Shown piece after piece: positions 53,891 through 64,000 of a stretch of DNA of 64,000 bases (positions are counted from its first letter, which is position 1; every line of letters starts with the position of its first letter). This DNA comes from JAVDCA01 sp035293985 (GTDB lineage: Bacteria > Pseudomonadota > Alphaproteobacteria > Rhizobiales > Xanthobacteraceae). A program made the position numbers and the translations under genes. The notes under the pieces are model-generated. The model was not told the origin of the DNA, searched no databases, and saw nothing but the letters and a program-made list of their open reading frames with translations. Location of the stretch: the NCBI GenBank assembly GCA_035293985.1, contig DATGLS010000054.1, forward strand, positions 1-64,000, written 5' to 3'.

Positions 53891-54445
53891 ATGAGCTGGA
53901 TCGACCAACGCCCCGACGACGCGATGGCCGGCGCCTTCGAGGCGGTCGGCGAGGATCATGTCGCGACCGTCGACCCGCTGCAGTTTCGCGAGGCGATGAG
54001 CCGTCTCGGCGCCGCCGTGCACGTGGTGACGACGGCGGGCCCCGCCGGCAAGACCGGCTTCACGGCGACCGCCGTGTGCTCGGTGTCGGACGCGCCGCCG
54101 ACCGTGCTCGTGTGCATCAACCGCAAGAGCCAGGGCGGACCGCTGATGCGGCAGAACGGCGCCTTCTGCGTCAACACGCTCGGCGCCGACGCCGAGCCGA
54201 TCGCCGACATGTTCGCGGGCCGCACCGGCGCGCAGGCGGAGGCGCGCTTCCAGCTCGGCGCCTGGGGCGCGCTCGCAACCGGCGCCCCGGTGCTTGCGAC
54301 CGCCGTCGTCGCGCTCGATTGCCGCGTCATCGAGGTGAAGGCGGTGGCGAGCCACTACGTGATCTTCGGCGCGGTCGCGGCGGTGCAGATGGGCGCATCC
54401 GGGCCGGCGCTCGTCTATCATGACCGCGCGTACAAACGCGTGTAG
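53891..54445 (+). CDS. Flavin reductase (HpaC-like)
   Basis: The 184-residue protein fits the flavin reductase fold: FREAMSRLGAAVHVVTTAGPAGKTGFTATAVCSVSDAPPTVLVCI is the FMN/FAD-binding start, NGAFCVNTL and the late SHYVIFGAV follow. It would supply FADH2 to the HpaB-like oxygenase encoded just before. The start at 53891 (MSWIDQRP) suits the family; a start at 53831 would add a Cys-rich stretch and lies near the repeat. Confidence 0.87.
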   Translation: MSWIDQRPDDAMAGAFEAVGEDHVATVDPLQFREAMSRLGAAVHVVTTAGPAGKTGFTATAVCSVSDAPPTVLVCINRKSQGGPLMRQNGAFCVNTLGADAEPIADMFAGRTGAQAEARFQLGAWGALATGAPVLATAVVALDCRVIEVKAVASHYVIFGAVAAVQMGASGPALVYHDRAYKRV

Positions 54446-54601
54446 GCGCGGTGGCACGCATCGTCGCTTGCCTTTGACTGAACATCGCCCAGCTGCGCTT
54501 TCGACATCGTCAACCACGGCAGCTTTGTTCCACTGTCGGATCAGGAACGTTGGTCGCATTCGAGGGTTTCGGGACGGGGCCGGGGCTCATGGGAGAAAGC
54601 G

Positions 54602-54799
54602 ATGAGCCGAAATCCGCAGAACCCTAACCATGGCCAGCAAGCCAACCGGCAGAAGCCCGGTCAGCAGCAGGGCGGCCAGCGACCTGGCCAGCAGACCCAG
54701 AATCCCGGTCAGGGCGGCCAGCACGGCGGTCAGCAGCATGCCGGGCAGCACAGTGGCGGCCAACAGGGCAGCCAGGACGGCGGCGACCGCAACCGCTAA
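54602..54799 (+). CDS. Gln/Gly-rich small protein of unknown function
   Basis: The 65-residue product is nearly all Gln, Gly, Asn, Pro and His (MSRNPQNPNHGQQANRQKPG start). It has no hydrophobic part and is probably disordered. GGGAGAAAG precedes the ATG at a good distance, and a terminator-like hairpin follows, which argues for a real gene. No family is recognised. Confidence 0.5.
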   Translation: MSRNPQNPNHGQQANRQKPGQQQGGQRPGQQTQNPGQGGQHGGQQHAGQHSGGQQGSQDGGDRNR

Positions 54800-54825
54800 A
54801 TCCAGCTTCAACACGCTCTCCCCGC

Positions 54826-54854
54826 AGGCCTCGCTCGTTTTGAGCGGGGCCTTG
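54826..54854 (+). terminator. Probable intrinsic terminator
   Basis: AGGCCTCGCTC and GAGCGGGGCCT form an 11-bp stem with one wobble pair and a GTTTT loop. It lies 26 bases after the Gln/Gly-rich gene. The T-tract is weak. Confidence 0.55.
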
Positions 54855-54916
54855 CGTTTGCGCGCTTCGAGAGGCCCACACGGTATCTCAGGAATGAGAC
54901 CGAGGCCGCCCGGCGG

Positions 54917-55247
54917 CTACCTGAAGGGAATCTCGACCTCGGTGTACATGCCGGGTTGCGCCACGCCGACAGCAGCGACGATGCGTTCAAACTCGAGTTC
55001 GACGCGCGACCACTTCGTGGAACGGCTTAGAACAACGATCGCAAATTTTCGTGCCGTGAGGTTCTGCTGGTAGCGGATACGCCGGTCGGTCGTGAGCAGA
55101 AGGTCGACAGCGGCTGCCGCGGCAGCTTGGAGTAGTGCCCCCATTGTCGAGCGTGTCCCATCCTCTCGCCTGGGCCGTGATAACCGTGTGGCCTGCGCGC
55201 GCGCGGATGCGACCCTTAGGCGTTTCGGGGTCAAAGAGGATGAGCAT
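54917..55247 (-). pseudogene. DUF5615/PIN-like toxin, frameshifted
   Basis: One frame from ATG 55247 gives MLILFDPETPKGRIRARAG through GWDTLDNG; the next frame continues ALLQAAAAAAVDLLLTTDRR, IRYQQNLTARKFAIVVLSRS and FERIVAAVGVAQPGMYTEV to 54917. Together they make a DUF5615-type (PIN-like) protein of about 109 residues with the acidic residues of the putative nuclease site (FD, TTDRR). The join is a run of five C (55138-55142; G on the coding strand) where four would keep the frame. It overlaps the antitoxin gene by 17 bases. Confidence 0.72.
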
Positions 55248-55484
55248 CAGCGGGCATAGATTGCTCGCCCGAAGCTTTCAGGCTTTGTGCCACGAAATCC
55301 AGCACCGCCGTGATCTGATCGCGCGTAACGTCGAATTGCTCCATCTCTTCCTCGACGCTCAAGTCTTCCAGATTTTCGACGACGGTCGCGACGGGCAAAC
55401 GGGTCCCGCGAAAGACCCATGCCCCCAACCTTGCCGGGAATTCTTTCAACCGCCGGGCACTGGGACCCAATCGAGCTGCGCCAT
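55231..55484 (-). pseudogene. DUF433 antitoxin, frameshifted twice
   Basis: Three successive frames give MAQLDW (55484-55467), SQCPAVERIPGKVG (55465-55424) and AWVFRGTRLPVATVVENLED (from 55422), ending at 55231. The last part is the DUF433 winged-helix core (RGTRLPVATVVENLEDLSVEE, VTRDQITAVLDFVAQSL). Each join is explained by one extra G in a G-run. A shorter frame from TTG 55470 keeps the core intact and could still be translated. DUF433 proteins are the usual partners of DUF5615 toxins. Confidence 0.7.
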
Positions 55485-55697
55485 AGCCAGTCCCCTCTTA
55501 GCCGGAGCTTTTTTACTCGCCACGGGGGTCGAAACGGTAGCCTACCAACGCCCCTCGAGAGGATCACGCCGCGCGCGGCCGCCCAATCCCGGAGCTCGCA
55601 GTTTCCGTCGAAAACTGCAGTCGCGCGTCATTTTGGCTGTGCGCGACGCCTCCGAGACGATATCCAGGCCGGTCCGAACTGCGCTAAGCTTGTGGGC

Positions 55698-56582
55698 ATG
55701 TCGCTCGCCCTGCCGTTGTTTCACCTCTACGGCGATCCGCCGGACGATCAGGCATTCGACTTCATCCACATCGAGACGATCTCGTCGCGCTCCTCGGTGC
55801 ACGATTGGACGATCCGGGCGCATCGTCATCGCAACCTCTTCCAGATCCTGCTGATCGAGCGCGGCGGCGGCCACATGAACGTGGAGGCGTCGGCCGCGCC
55901 GTTTTCGGCGCCGGCCGCGATCCTGTTGCCGGCGACGGTCGCGCATGGCTTCCGCTTCACGCCGCAGGAGACCGAGGGCTGGGTGGTGAGCTTCACCGAG
56001 GACGTGACGCACGGCCTCGGCGGGCGCGACGTCGAGGCGCTCGCCCGCCTGCGCGCGCTCGCGGCCGAGCCCGTGGTGCCGCTCGCCGAGGAGGAGCTCG
56101 CGCGTCTCTCGGGCCTCTGCCGCGACCTCTACGAGGAGCGCTTCCTCGCGCGCGAAGGCTATCGGCTGGCCATGCGCGGGTACCTGGCGCTGCTCGCGAT
56201 CGCGGTGGCGCGCCTCGCGGCGAGCCGGGCGCGCACCGGCGCGATCACGCTCAAGCCGACCGATCCGACCGTCGAGGCCTTGCGCGGGCTGTTGGAGGAG
56301 CATTTCCGCAAGCAGCGGCTGCTCGGCTTCTATGCCGAGAAGCTCGCGATGACGCCCGATCGCCTCAACGACATCGTCAAGCGCGCGACCGGCGTCACCG
56401 CCGGCCACCTGATCCGCCAGCGCGTGCTCACCGAGGCGAAGCGCCAGCTCGTCTTCACCAATGTGGCGATCCACGAGATCGCGTACGATCTCGCGTTCTC
56501 CGATCCGTCGCATTTCGCCCGCTTCTTCAGAAAGCAGACCGGGACGACGCCGCAGGATTTTCGCGAGCAGGGGGGCGGGTAG
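55698..56582 (+). CDS. AraC-family regulator, HpaA/PobR-like
   Basis: The 294-residue protein has an N-terminal cupin-like sensor (LFHLYGDPPDDQAFDFIHIET, HDWTIRAHRHRNLFQILLI, ILLPATVAHGFRFTP). The C-terminal AraC double helix-turn-helix is marked by FYAEKLAMTPDRLNDIVKRATGV and YDLAFSDPSHFARFFRKQTGTTPQDFR. The N-terminal pattern is that of PobR/HpaA activators, which sense hydroxylated aromatic acids. It may control the HpaB-like genes upstream or pcaB downstream. Confidence 0.88.
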   Translation: MSLALPLFHLYGDPPDDQAFDFIHIETISSRSSVHDWTIRAHRHRNLFQILLIERGGGHMNVEASAAPFSAPAAILLPATVAHGFRFTPQETEGWVVSFTEDVTHGLGGRDVEALARLRALAAEPVVPLAEEELARLSGLCRDLYEERFLAREGYRLAMRGYLALLAIAVARLAASRARTGAITLKPTDPTVEALRGLLEEHFRKQRLLGFYAEKLAMTPDRLNDIVKRATGVTAGHLIRQRVLTEAKRQLVFTNVAIHEIAYDLAFSDPSHFARFFRKQTGTTPQDFREQGGG

Positions 56583-56589
56583 GGGTGCG

Positions 56590-56654
56590 AATGGCGCGTG
56601 GCGAATAGGCAAGTAGCACTGCTTCCTATTCGCTACTCCCTATTCGCTATTCGC
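56590..56654. repeat. Heptad array (TATTCGC type), inverted
   Basis: The left arm has AATGGCG, CGTGGCG, AATAGGC; the right arm TATTCGC, TACTCCC, TATTCGC, TATTCGC (56627-56654). It separates the convergent AraC gene and the secreted-protein gene. Confidence 0.75.
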
Positions 56655-56660
56655 CCCTCA

Positions 56661-57071
56661 TCAATGCTCCCATGGATCGAACGCGTCGGACTTCTGCGCC
56701 TCGATCTTCTTGGCATCCTGCAGGAATTTGTCGATCGCGTTGACGGGCTTCTTGTCCGGATTGGCCTTGCAGAACTCGACCACGACCTTGGTGATGGTCG
56801 GCTCGTCGACCGCACCGACGTCGACATAGTCGGTGTTCTCGTTGAGCATGTGGATGTTGGCGGCGCTCATGTAGCCCTGCGCCCAGTAGAACAGCAGCGC
56901 GTTGGGCAAGTGGTCGAGCCCGCCGCCGACCTTGAGGTCGGCCGCGAGCTTGGCGCAGCTCGTGAGGCCGATGCCCGAACGCAGCAGCGGGTCCGCATGC
57001 GCGGCGACCGAGAGCGCGAGAGCGCAGCCCAATGCCAACAGCGATGTCGATCGCATGCGAGACGATTGCAT
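56661..57071 (-). CDS. Secreted helical protein, HdeA-like
   Basis: The 136-residue protein has a signal peptide (MQSSRMRSTSLLALGCALAL, cleavage after AHA). The mature part is helical with two cysteines (TSCAKLAADLKV and VEFCKANPDKKPVNAIDKFL) that could form the single disulfide of HdeA-like proteins, and FYWAQGYMSAAN between them. This placement is by pattern only. GGAGGA lies seven bases before the ATG at 57071. If HdeA-like it would be a periplasmic acid-stress chaperone. Confidence 0.6.
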   Translation of the reverse strand: MQSSRMRSTSLLALGCALALSVAAHADPLLRSGIGLTSCAKLAADLKVGGGLDHLPNALLFYWAQGYMSAANIHMLNENTDYVDVGAVDEPTITKVVVEFCKANPDKKPVNAIDKFLQDAKKIEAQKSDAFDPWEH

Positions 57072-57177
57072 GAAAATCCTCCGTGCGAGGCCTTTTCGGC
57101 CTGTAAACCGAGAGTGCTGGCACACACGCGAATATTGAAACCGACGTTTGTTGCGGCGCTAGCGGCCGTCAGGAGAT

Positions 57178-57313
57178 TTACCCTGAATTTTTTCTGAATT
57201 CTCCAATTCCCTTGACGATCTCGCCTGCTTCGCGGAACGGCATGATTGCCGGCGGGCGCCCCGCAATAAGCCGTCTGCGGCAGGATGATCTCCTTGATGT
57301 CGTCCGCCGTGAG
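57178..57313 (-). pseudogene. 4-carboxymuconolactone decarboxylase (PcaC-like) C-terminal remnant
   Basis: Read on the minus strand from about 57313, the sequence gives ALTADDIKEIILPQTAYCGAPAGNHA, the conserved C-terminal half of the carboxymuconolactone decarboxylase family. In a shifted frame it then gives FREAGEIVKGIGEF to a stop at 57178. The N-terminal half is absent and the remnant ends exactly at repeat family F (57319). It lies immediately downstream of pcaB, where pcaC would be expected in a protocatechuate pathway. Confidence 0.62.
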
Positions 57314-57318
57314 CGCGC

Positions 57319-57369
57319 CGGGACATAGGCGAGCGAAGCGACGCCGTTCCCCGAACGGCTATGCCCGCC
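57319..57369. repeat. Dispersed repeat, family F copy 2
   Basis: CGGGACATAGGCGAGCGAAG, the palindrome CCGTTCCCCGAACGG and CTATGCCCGCC match the copy at 45116. It lies between the pcaC remnant and the pcaB stop. Confidence 0.65.
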
Positions 57370-57381
57370 CATGACGGAATC

Positions 57382-58749
57382 CTATCGTCGCGGCACGCGC
57401 GACTGCGCGGAGGCGACCAGCCGCTCGATGAAGGTCTGCGCCACGCCTTGATACGAGAGCGGCTCGAACAGGCGGGCGACCTCGCCGGGCGTCATCATCA
57501 AGGTGACGCGCTCGTCCTCGCCGAGGATGTCGCGCAGGTGGCGCTTCTCGGCGAGCGTCTTCGCCACCGCTTCGTCCATCACCTGGGCGGCGATCGACTT
57601 GCCGAGCTTCTCGGCCAGCGCGGCCGCGACGGCTTCGGCGACGATCAGCCCGTTGGTGACCTCGAAATTGGCTCGCATGCGCTCGTTGTCGATGTCGAGC
57701 CGCTCGCCGATGTCGGCGATGCCGGCGAGCGCGCCCGACACCGCGAGCAGGAGCGCCGGAAACGTCGCCCATTCGGATTGCCAGGCGCCGGCGGCGCGCT
57801 CGTGCTCGTGCGACTCGGCGCCCATGATGGTGGCGGCGAGCGGCGCCGCCATGGTGGCGCAGGCCGCGACGGTCGCGGCCGCGATCGGCTGGCGCTGGCG
57901 CGGCGGGGTGGCGCCATTGCCCGAGGGCGCCGGCTCGAACGCCTCGGCGACCTCGGTCTGCATCAGCAGCGCCACGTCGCGGCCGATCTTGCCGCAGGTG
58001 CCGGCGAGGATCGCGAGCGCGGCCGCGACCTCGGCGAGGCGGTCGCGATGGCTGTGCCAGGGCGCGTCGGGCAGCGGCAGGTCGAGCAGCGCGGCGAGGC
58101 GCTCGTACACGTCGAAGCCACGCTCGTTGAGCGAGGCGAGCGTGCCCGCGGCGCCGCCGAACTGCATGATCAGCGCCTCGCGGCGCAGTCGCTTCAAGCG
58201 CTCGCGCGCGCGGCCGAGGGCGCCGGCGTAACCCGCGACCTTGAGCCCGAACGGCATCGGCAGCGCGTGCTGCAAGGCGGTGCGCGCGACCGTCGCGGTG
58301 CGCCGATAGCGGCCCGCGAGCGCCACATAGGCTGCGACCGCGCGGTCGAGATCGGCGAGCAGGACATCGAGGCCGGCGCGCAGCTCGAGCACCAGCGCGG
58401 TGTCGATCGCATCCTGGCTGCTGGCGCCCCAATGCACGAAGGCGGCAGCGTCGACGCTCGTCTTGCCGACCTCGGCGGTCAGCGCCGCCATCAGGGGGCT
58501 CAGCACATTGCCGGCGGCCGGCGCCGCGGCGGCGATCGCGGCCAGGTCGTATTTGTCGGCCTGTGCGGCCGCCACGATCGGATCGACGGCTTCGTGCGGG
58601 ATGACGCCGACGGCCGCCTCGGCGCGGGCCAGCGCCGCCTCGAAGTCGAGCATGCGCTGAATGCGGGCGCGATCGTCGACCACGGCCCGCATGGCCGAGC
58701 TGGAAAACATCGGCAATAGCAAGGAGGAAGGCGCAAGCGCTTCGGTCAT
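57382..58749 (-). CDS. pcaB: 3-carboxy-cis,cis-muconate cycloisomerase homologue (PcaB-like) with aberrant signature
   Basis: The 455-residue protein is of the fumarase/argininosuccinate lyase superfamily and closest by pattern to PcaB: MFSSSAMRAVVDDRARIQRMLDFEAALARAEAAVGVIP, HWGASSQDAIDTALVLELRA (106-125), TALQHALPMPFGLK. PcaB closes 3-carboxymuconate to its lactone in protocatechuate catabolism. The superfamily loop GSSxMPxKRNP is changed to GNGATPPRQRQP (277-288), losing the catalytic serine, Met, Lys and Asn. The frame is intact on both sides. It may be inactive or act on something else. Its pcaC neighbour is a remnant. Confidence 0.8.
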   Translation of the reverse strand: MTEALAPSSLLLPMFSSSAMRAVVDDRARIQRMLDFEAALARAEAAVGVIPHEAVDPIVAAAQADKYDLAAIAAAAPAAGNVLSPLMAALTAEVGKTSVDAAAFVHWGASSQDAIDTALVLELRAGLDVLLADLDRAVAAYVALAGRYRRTATVARTALQHALPMPFGLKVAGYAGALGRARERLKRLRREALIMQFGGAAGTLASLNERGFDVYERLAALLDLPLPDAPWHSHRDRLAEVAAALAILAGTCGKIGRDVALLMQTEVAEAFEPAPSGNGATPPRQRQPIAAATVAACATMAAPLAATIMGAESHEHERAAGAWQSEWATFPALLLAVSGALAGIADIGERLDIDNERMRANFEVTNGLIVAEAVAAALAEKLGKSIAAQVMDEAVAKTLAEKRHLRDILGEDERVTLMMTPGEVARLFEPLSYQGVAQTFIERLVASAQSRVPRR

Positions 58750-58887
58750 GAGCGAAAATAAGCCTCCGGCGGCACACCCTTACCCGCCCGCGTGGCTGCC
58801 GCCAACCCCGGGGGAACAGACGCATGGCTTGCGGGGCGGCTCGCCAGTTTCCGCCCCTTTCCAGAGCGATCCATTCGCTCTAAAGCC

Positions 58888-58985
58888 GTCATGGTCGGGC
58901 TTGTCCCGGCCCTCCACGTCTTTCTTCATTGCAGAGTCCAAAGACGTGAAAGACGTGGATGCCCGGGACAAGCCCCGGGCATGAC
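58888..58985. repeat. Extragenic palindrome, family G copy 3
   Basis: GTCATGGTCGGGCTTGTCCC...CCACGTCTTTC and GAAAGACGTGGATGCCCGGG...CCCCGGGCATGAC are inverted arms, each itself a hairpin. It lies between pcaB and coxG. Confidence 0.78.
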
Positions 58986-59018
58986 GGAGTGCTATTTGCT
59001 GATCGAGGAGACGCCGCC

Positions 59019-59468
59019 ATGGCCATGACGATGAACGGAGAGGTCCAGCTCAACGCGACCCGCGAGGCGGTGTGGGCGAAGCTCAACGACGCCGCGGTGC
59101 TCAAAGCCTGCATCCCGGGTTGCGAGCAGCTCGACAAGAGCTCGGACACCGAATTCCAGGCGATCGCCGTGACCAAGATCGGGCCCGTGAAGGCGAAGTG
59201 GAAGGGCAAGGTGCATCTCACCGACCTCGATCCGCCGAACGGCTACAAGATCTCCGGCGAAGGCGAGGGCGGCATCGCGGGTTTCGCCAAGGGCGGCGCC
59301 GTGGTGGCGCTCGCCGAGAAGGACGGCGGTACGCTGCTCACTTACAATGTCGAGGCGCAGATCGGTGGCAAGCTCGCCCAGCTCGGCCAGCGCCTGATCG
59401 CCGGCGCCGCAAAGAAGATGGCGGACGATTTCTTCGCCAAGTTCGCCGCCGCCGTTGCGGCGGGCTGA
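59019..59468 (+). CDS. coxG: CoxG-like protein (SRPBCC fold)
   Basis: The 149-residue protein starts MAMTMNGEVQLNATREAVWAKLND and contains CIPGCEQLDKS, the family region before the lipid-binding groove. CoxG proteins are thought to anchor or mature the CO-dehydrogenase-like enzyme at the membrane. Here the usual C-terminal membrane anchor is absent. GAGGAG precedes the start. It leads the coxSLM genes, 184 bases away. Confidence 0.85.
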   Translation: MAMTMNGEVQLNATREAVWAKLNDAAVLKACIPGCEQLDKSSDTEFQAIAVTKIGPVKAKWKGKVHLTDLDPPNGYKISGEGEGGIAGFAKGGAVVALAEKDGGTLLTYNVEAQIGGKLAQLGQRLIAGAAKKMADDFFAKFAAAVAAG

Positions 59469-59652
59469 TGGCCCGCCGCGCCCTAAGTCATGCGGCGATC
59501 TGCCTTGACCCTGCGGGGCGGTGGGTTAACACTCCGCCTTGTTCCGATCCGGCAAATCGGGCAAAAACGCCGCGATTCCGCCCGTGAATTTCGCCATGGC
59601 CTCGGGCGAACGCGAAAATCAGGCCATTTGCAGACAATTCGGGAGAAGCTCA

Positions 59653-60123
<471 letters not shown>

Positions 60124-60194
60124 TGGATTCCACGGCCGCTCCCAGTGCGGCCGACTGACGGAAAAGGGAGACGTTCCACCCAAGGAGTCCGCCC

Positions 60195-62561
<2,367 letters not shown>

Positions 62562-62593
62562 ACGGATTTAACGGATAGAGACGGAGAAAGCGG

Positions 62594-63394
62594 ATGTACA
62601 ACTTCACCTATCATCGTGCGAGCGGCCTGCGCCAGGCGCAGAACCTGATGGGCAAGCTCGAGGACGCAAAGCTCCTCGCCGGCGGCATGACGCTGCTGCC
62701 GACCATGAAGATGCGGCTCGCCTCGCCGGCGAATCTCGTCGACCTCGATCGGGTCGAGGGCCTCAACGGCATCGAGCTCAAGGGCCGCTCGCTCGTCATC
62801 GGCGCGCTCGCGCGCCACGCCGACGTCGCCAACGACCCGACCGTCGGCGAGGCGATCCCGGCGCTCGCCAACCTCGCCGGCATGATCGGCGATCCGGCGG
62901 TACGCCACCGCGGCACGCTCGGCGGCTCGGTCGCCAACAACGACCCGAACGCCGACTATCCGGCGGCGTGCCTCGGCCTCGGCGCCACCATCATCACGAC
63001 CAAGCGCAAGATCCCGGCCGACGAGTTCTTCAAGGGCCTGTTCGAGACCGCGCTCGAGCCCGACGAGATCATCACCAAGGTGAGCTTCCCGCTGCCCAAG
63101 AAGGCGGCCTACATGAAGTTCCGCAACCCGGCCTCGCGCTACGCCCTGGTCGGCGTGTTCGTCGCCAAGCGTCCGTCCGAGATCCGTGTGGCGGTGACCG
63201 GCGCCGGCGCGTCGGGCGTCTTCCGCGTGCCGCAGTTCGAGGAGGCGCTCAAGAAGCGCTTCTCGCCCAAGGTGCTGGAAGGCCTCACTGTGCCGGCCGA
63301 CGGCCTCGCGAGCGACATCCATGGCAGCGCCGAATATCGCGCGCACCTGATCGGCGTGATGGCGCGCCGCGCGGTGGCGGCGGCGGCCGAGTAA
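62594..63394 (+). CDS. coxM: CO dehydrogenase-type FAD subunit CoxM
   Basis: The 266-residue flavoprotein has the two FAD-binding motifs AGGMTLLPTMKMRL and TLGGSVANNDPNADYPAA. It passes electrons from CoxS to the quinone pool. It starts 32 bases after coxL. The gene order S-L-M matches form II clusters, whereas form I clusters run M-S-L. Confidence 0.93.
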   Translation: MYNFTYHRASGLRQAQNLMGKLEDAKLLAGGMTLLPTMKMRLASPANLVDLDRVEGLNGIELKGRSLVIGALARHADVANDPTVGEAIPALANLAGMIGDPAVRHRGTLGGSVANNDPNADYPAACLGLGATIITTKRKIPADEFFKGLFETALEPDEIITKVSFPLPKKAAYMKFRNPASRYALVGVFVAKRPSEIRVAVTGAGASGVFRVPQFEEALKKRFSPKVLEGLTVPADGLASDIHGSAEYRAHLIGVMARRAVAAAAE

Positions 63395-63410
63395 GCGGCA
63401 GGTTGTGATC

Positions 63411-63540
63411 TTTTACCGTCCCCTGGAGGGGGAGGGCCGCGAGCGAAGCGAGGCCGTCGTCGTGAATCGCGGCGGCGTCACCCCACTCCGGATCGTCTTT
63501 CGCTTCGCTCAAGACGATCCCCCCTGCAGGAGAGGGTAAC
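63411..63540. repeat. Dispersed inverted repeat, family B copy 3
   Basis: TTTTACCGTCCCCTGGAGGGGGAG and CCCCTGCAGGAGAGGGTAAC are the outer arms; GAGCGAAGCGAGGC, GGCGTCACCCCACTCCGG and CGCTTCGCTC lie inside. It sits between coxM and the convergent gene at the window edge. Confidence 0.75.
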
Positions 63541-63548
63541 GGCCCGCC

Positions 63549-64000
63549 TCAATCGCAGAGCTTCGCTTTCACCAGCACGCGCCGCATCTCGCTGCGGGCG
63601 TGGCAGGCGCTGGCGACGAGCCGCATGGCCTCGTCGCGCCGTCCCTGCTCGAGCAGGACCATGGCGAGCATGACTTCCGCCTGATCGCGTACAGCGCCGC
63701 CGGCGGCATCCGTCGATGCCAGCGCGAGCGTCTGGCGCAGTTCCGCCTCGGCCGCCGTGAGCTGTTGCGCCTCCCCGAGCGCATAGCCCCGCAGCAGGTG
63801 GGCGCGCGGATCTTTCGGATAACGGGCGAGCAGATCGGAGGATCGCTCCGCGCCGGCCTGCAGCGTCGCCGGCATCTCGGCGGCCGGAATGTAGTCCCGC
63901 GCCTGGACCGCGTAGGCGCCAAAGTGCGTGGCCGCAAAGGCCGAACAGGCGAGCGATCCGGCGAGACCCGTCAGTGCGATCATGCCGGCGAGCCGCGCGA
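63549..64000 (-). CDS. C-terminal part of a probable rhomboid-family membrane protein (partial)
   Basis: The visible 144-plus residues begin in or near a last membrane segment (ARLAGMIALTGLAGSLACSAFAA). A helical TPR-like tail follows: ATLQAGAERSSDLLARYPKDPRAHLLRGYALGEAQQLTAAEAELRQTL, MVLLEQGRRDEAMRLVA and a final KAKLCD. The frame is open to the window edge, so the N-terminal part lies outside. I recall rhomboid proteases of Bradyrhizobiaceae with a tail of this type, hence the guess. A free-standing TPR protein starting at 63983 is the alternative. Confidence 0.5.
   Translation of the reverse strand, partial: ARLAGMIALTGLAGSLACSAFAATHFGAYAVQARDYIPAAEMPATLQAGAERSSDLLARYPKDPRAHLLRGYALGEAQQLTAAEAELRQTLALASTDAAGGAVRDQAEVMLAMVLLEQGRRDEAMRLVASACHARSEMRRVLVKAKLCD

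Overview
This is a GC-rich window, almost fully coding, from a chromosome of an alphaproteobacterium of the Hyphomicrobiales (Rhizobiales). The gene content and the intergenic palindromes point to the Bradyrhizobiaceae/Xanthobacteraceae side of that order. Supporting signs are a recA gene behind the alphaproteobacterial LexA box GAAC-N7-GAAC, the split PurS/PurQ/PurL form of FGAM synthase, the F1-ATPase inhibitor zeta subunit, adjacent dimeric and monomeric NADP-isocitrate dehydrogenases, and a form II CoxSLM cluster. No rRNA, tRNA, CRISPR array, prophage or complete insertion sequence was found.

Layout. Bases 1-138 look like the 3' end (domains V and VI) of a group II intron. 228-4759 hold an amidohydrolase, a receiver-EAL protein, two small proteins and recA. 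4923-15059 hold a MetF-like reductase, alaS, a MoaD/ThiS-like protein paired with a frameshifted beta-propeller protein, and the two isocitrate dehydrogenases. 15349-31865 are mostly housekeeping: a TrmJ-type methyltransferase with an extra C-terminal nuclease-like domain, an HpcH/HpaI aldolase, the zeta subunit, purC-purS-purQ-purL, bolA-ridA-grxD, rpsD, murI, an SH3 protein, a soluble chemoreceptor-like protein, purB, pncC and an MFS transporter. 32437-45028 are accessory metabolism: two amidohydrolases, a TctC-type binding protein, an alpha/beta hydrolase, rpe, an EF-hand protein, a BASS transporter, a DadA-like oxidase, a polysaccharide deacetylase, a P1 peptidase and ccdA. 45243-50898 are a complete branched-chain amino-acid-type ABC importer (livHMGF, a small membrane protein, livK), all on the minus strand. 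51190-58749 hold an aromatic-catabolism-flavoured region: HpaB-like monooxygenase, flavin reductase, an AraC regulator of the HpaA/PobR type, a pcaB homologue with an aberrant signature loop, and a pcaC remnant. A decayed DUF433/DUF5615 toxin-antitoxin pair lies inside it. 59019-63394 are coxG-coxS-coxL-coxM, and the right edge cuts the C-terminus of a probable rhomboid protein.

How the genes work together. PurC, PurS, PurQ, PurL and PurB cover three steps of IMP synthesis. BolA and the CGFS glutaredoxin are known partners in iron-sulfur trafficking. The liv importer lies back-to-back with a desaturase-family gene and beside the HpaB region, so it may import an aromatic or related carboxylate instead of an amino acid; this is inference.

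The most striking layer is the intergenic DNA. At least seven dispersed inverted-repeat families fill most of the gaps. One is a MITE-like element of up to 150 bp with 27-bp terminal inverted repeats. Another class consists of arrays of strict 7-bp units, usually arranged head-to-head. Some copies supply the stop codon of the neighbouring gene, and one abuts the truncated end of pcaC. Frame disruptions are clustered: three extra-G shifts in the toxin-antitoxin remnant and one lost C in the beta-propeller gene. They may be real decay or homopolymer sequencing error.
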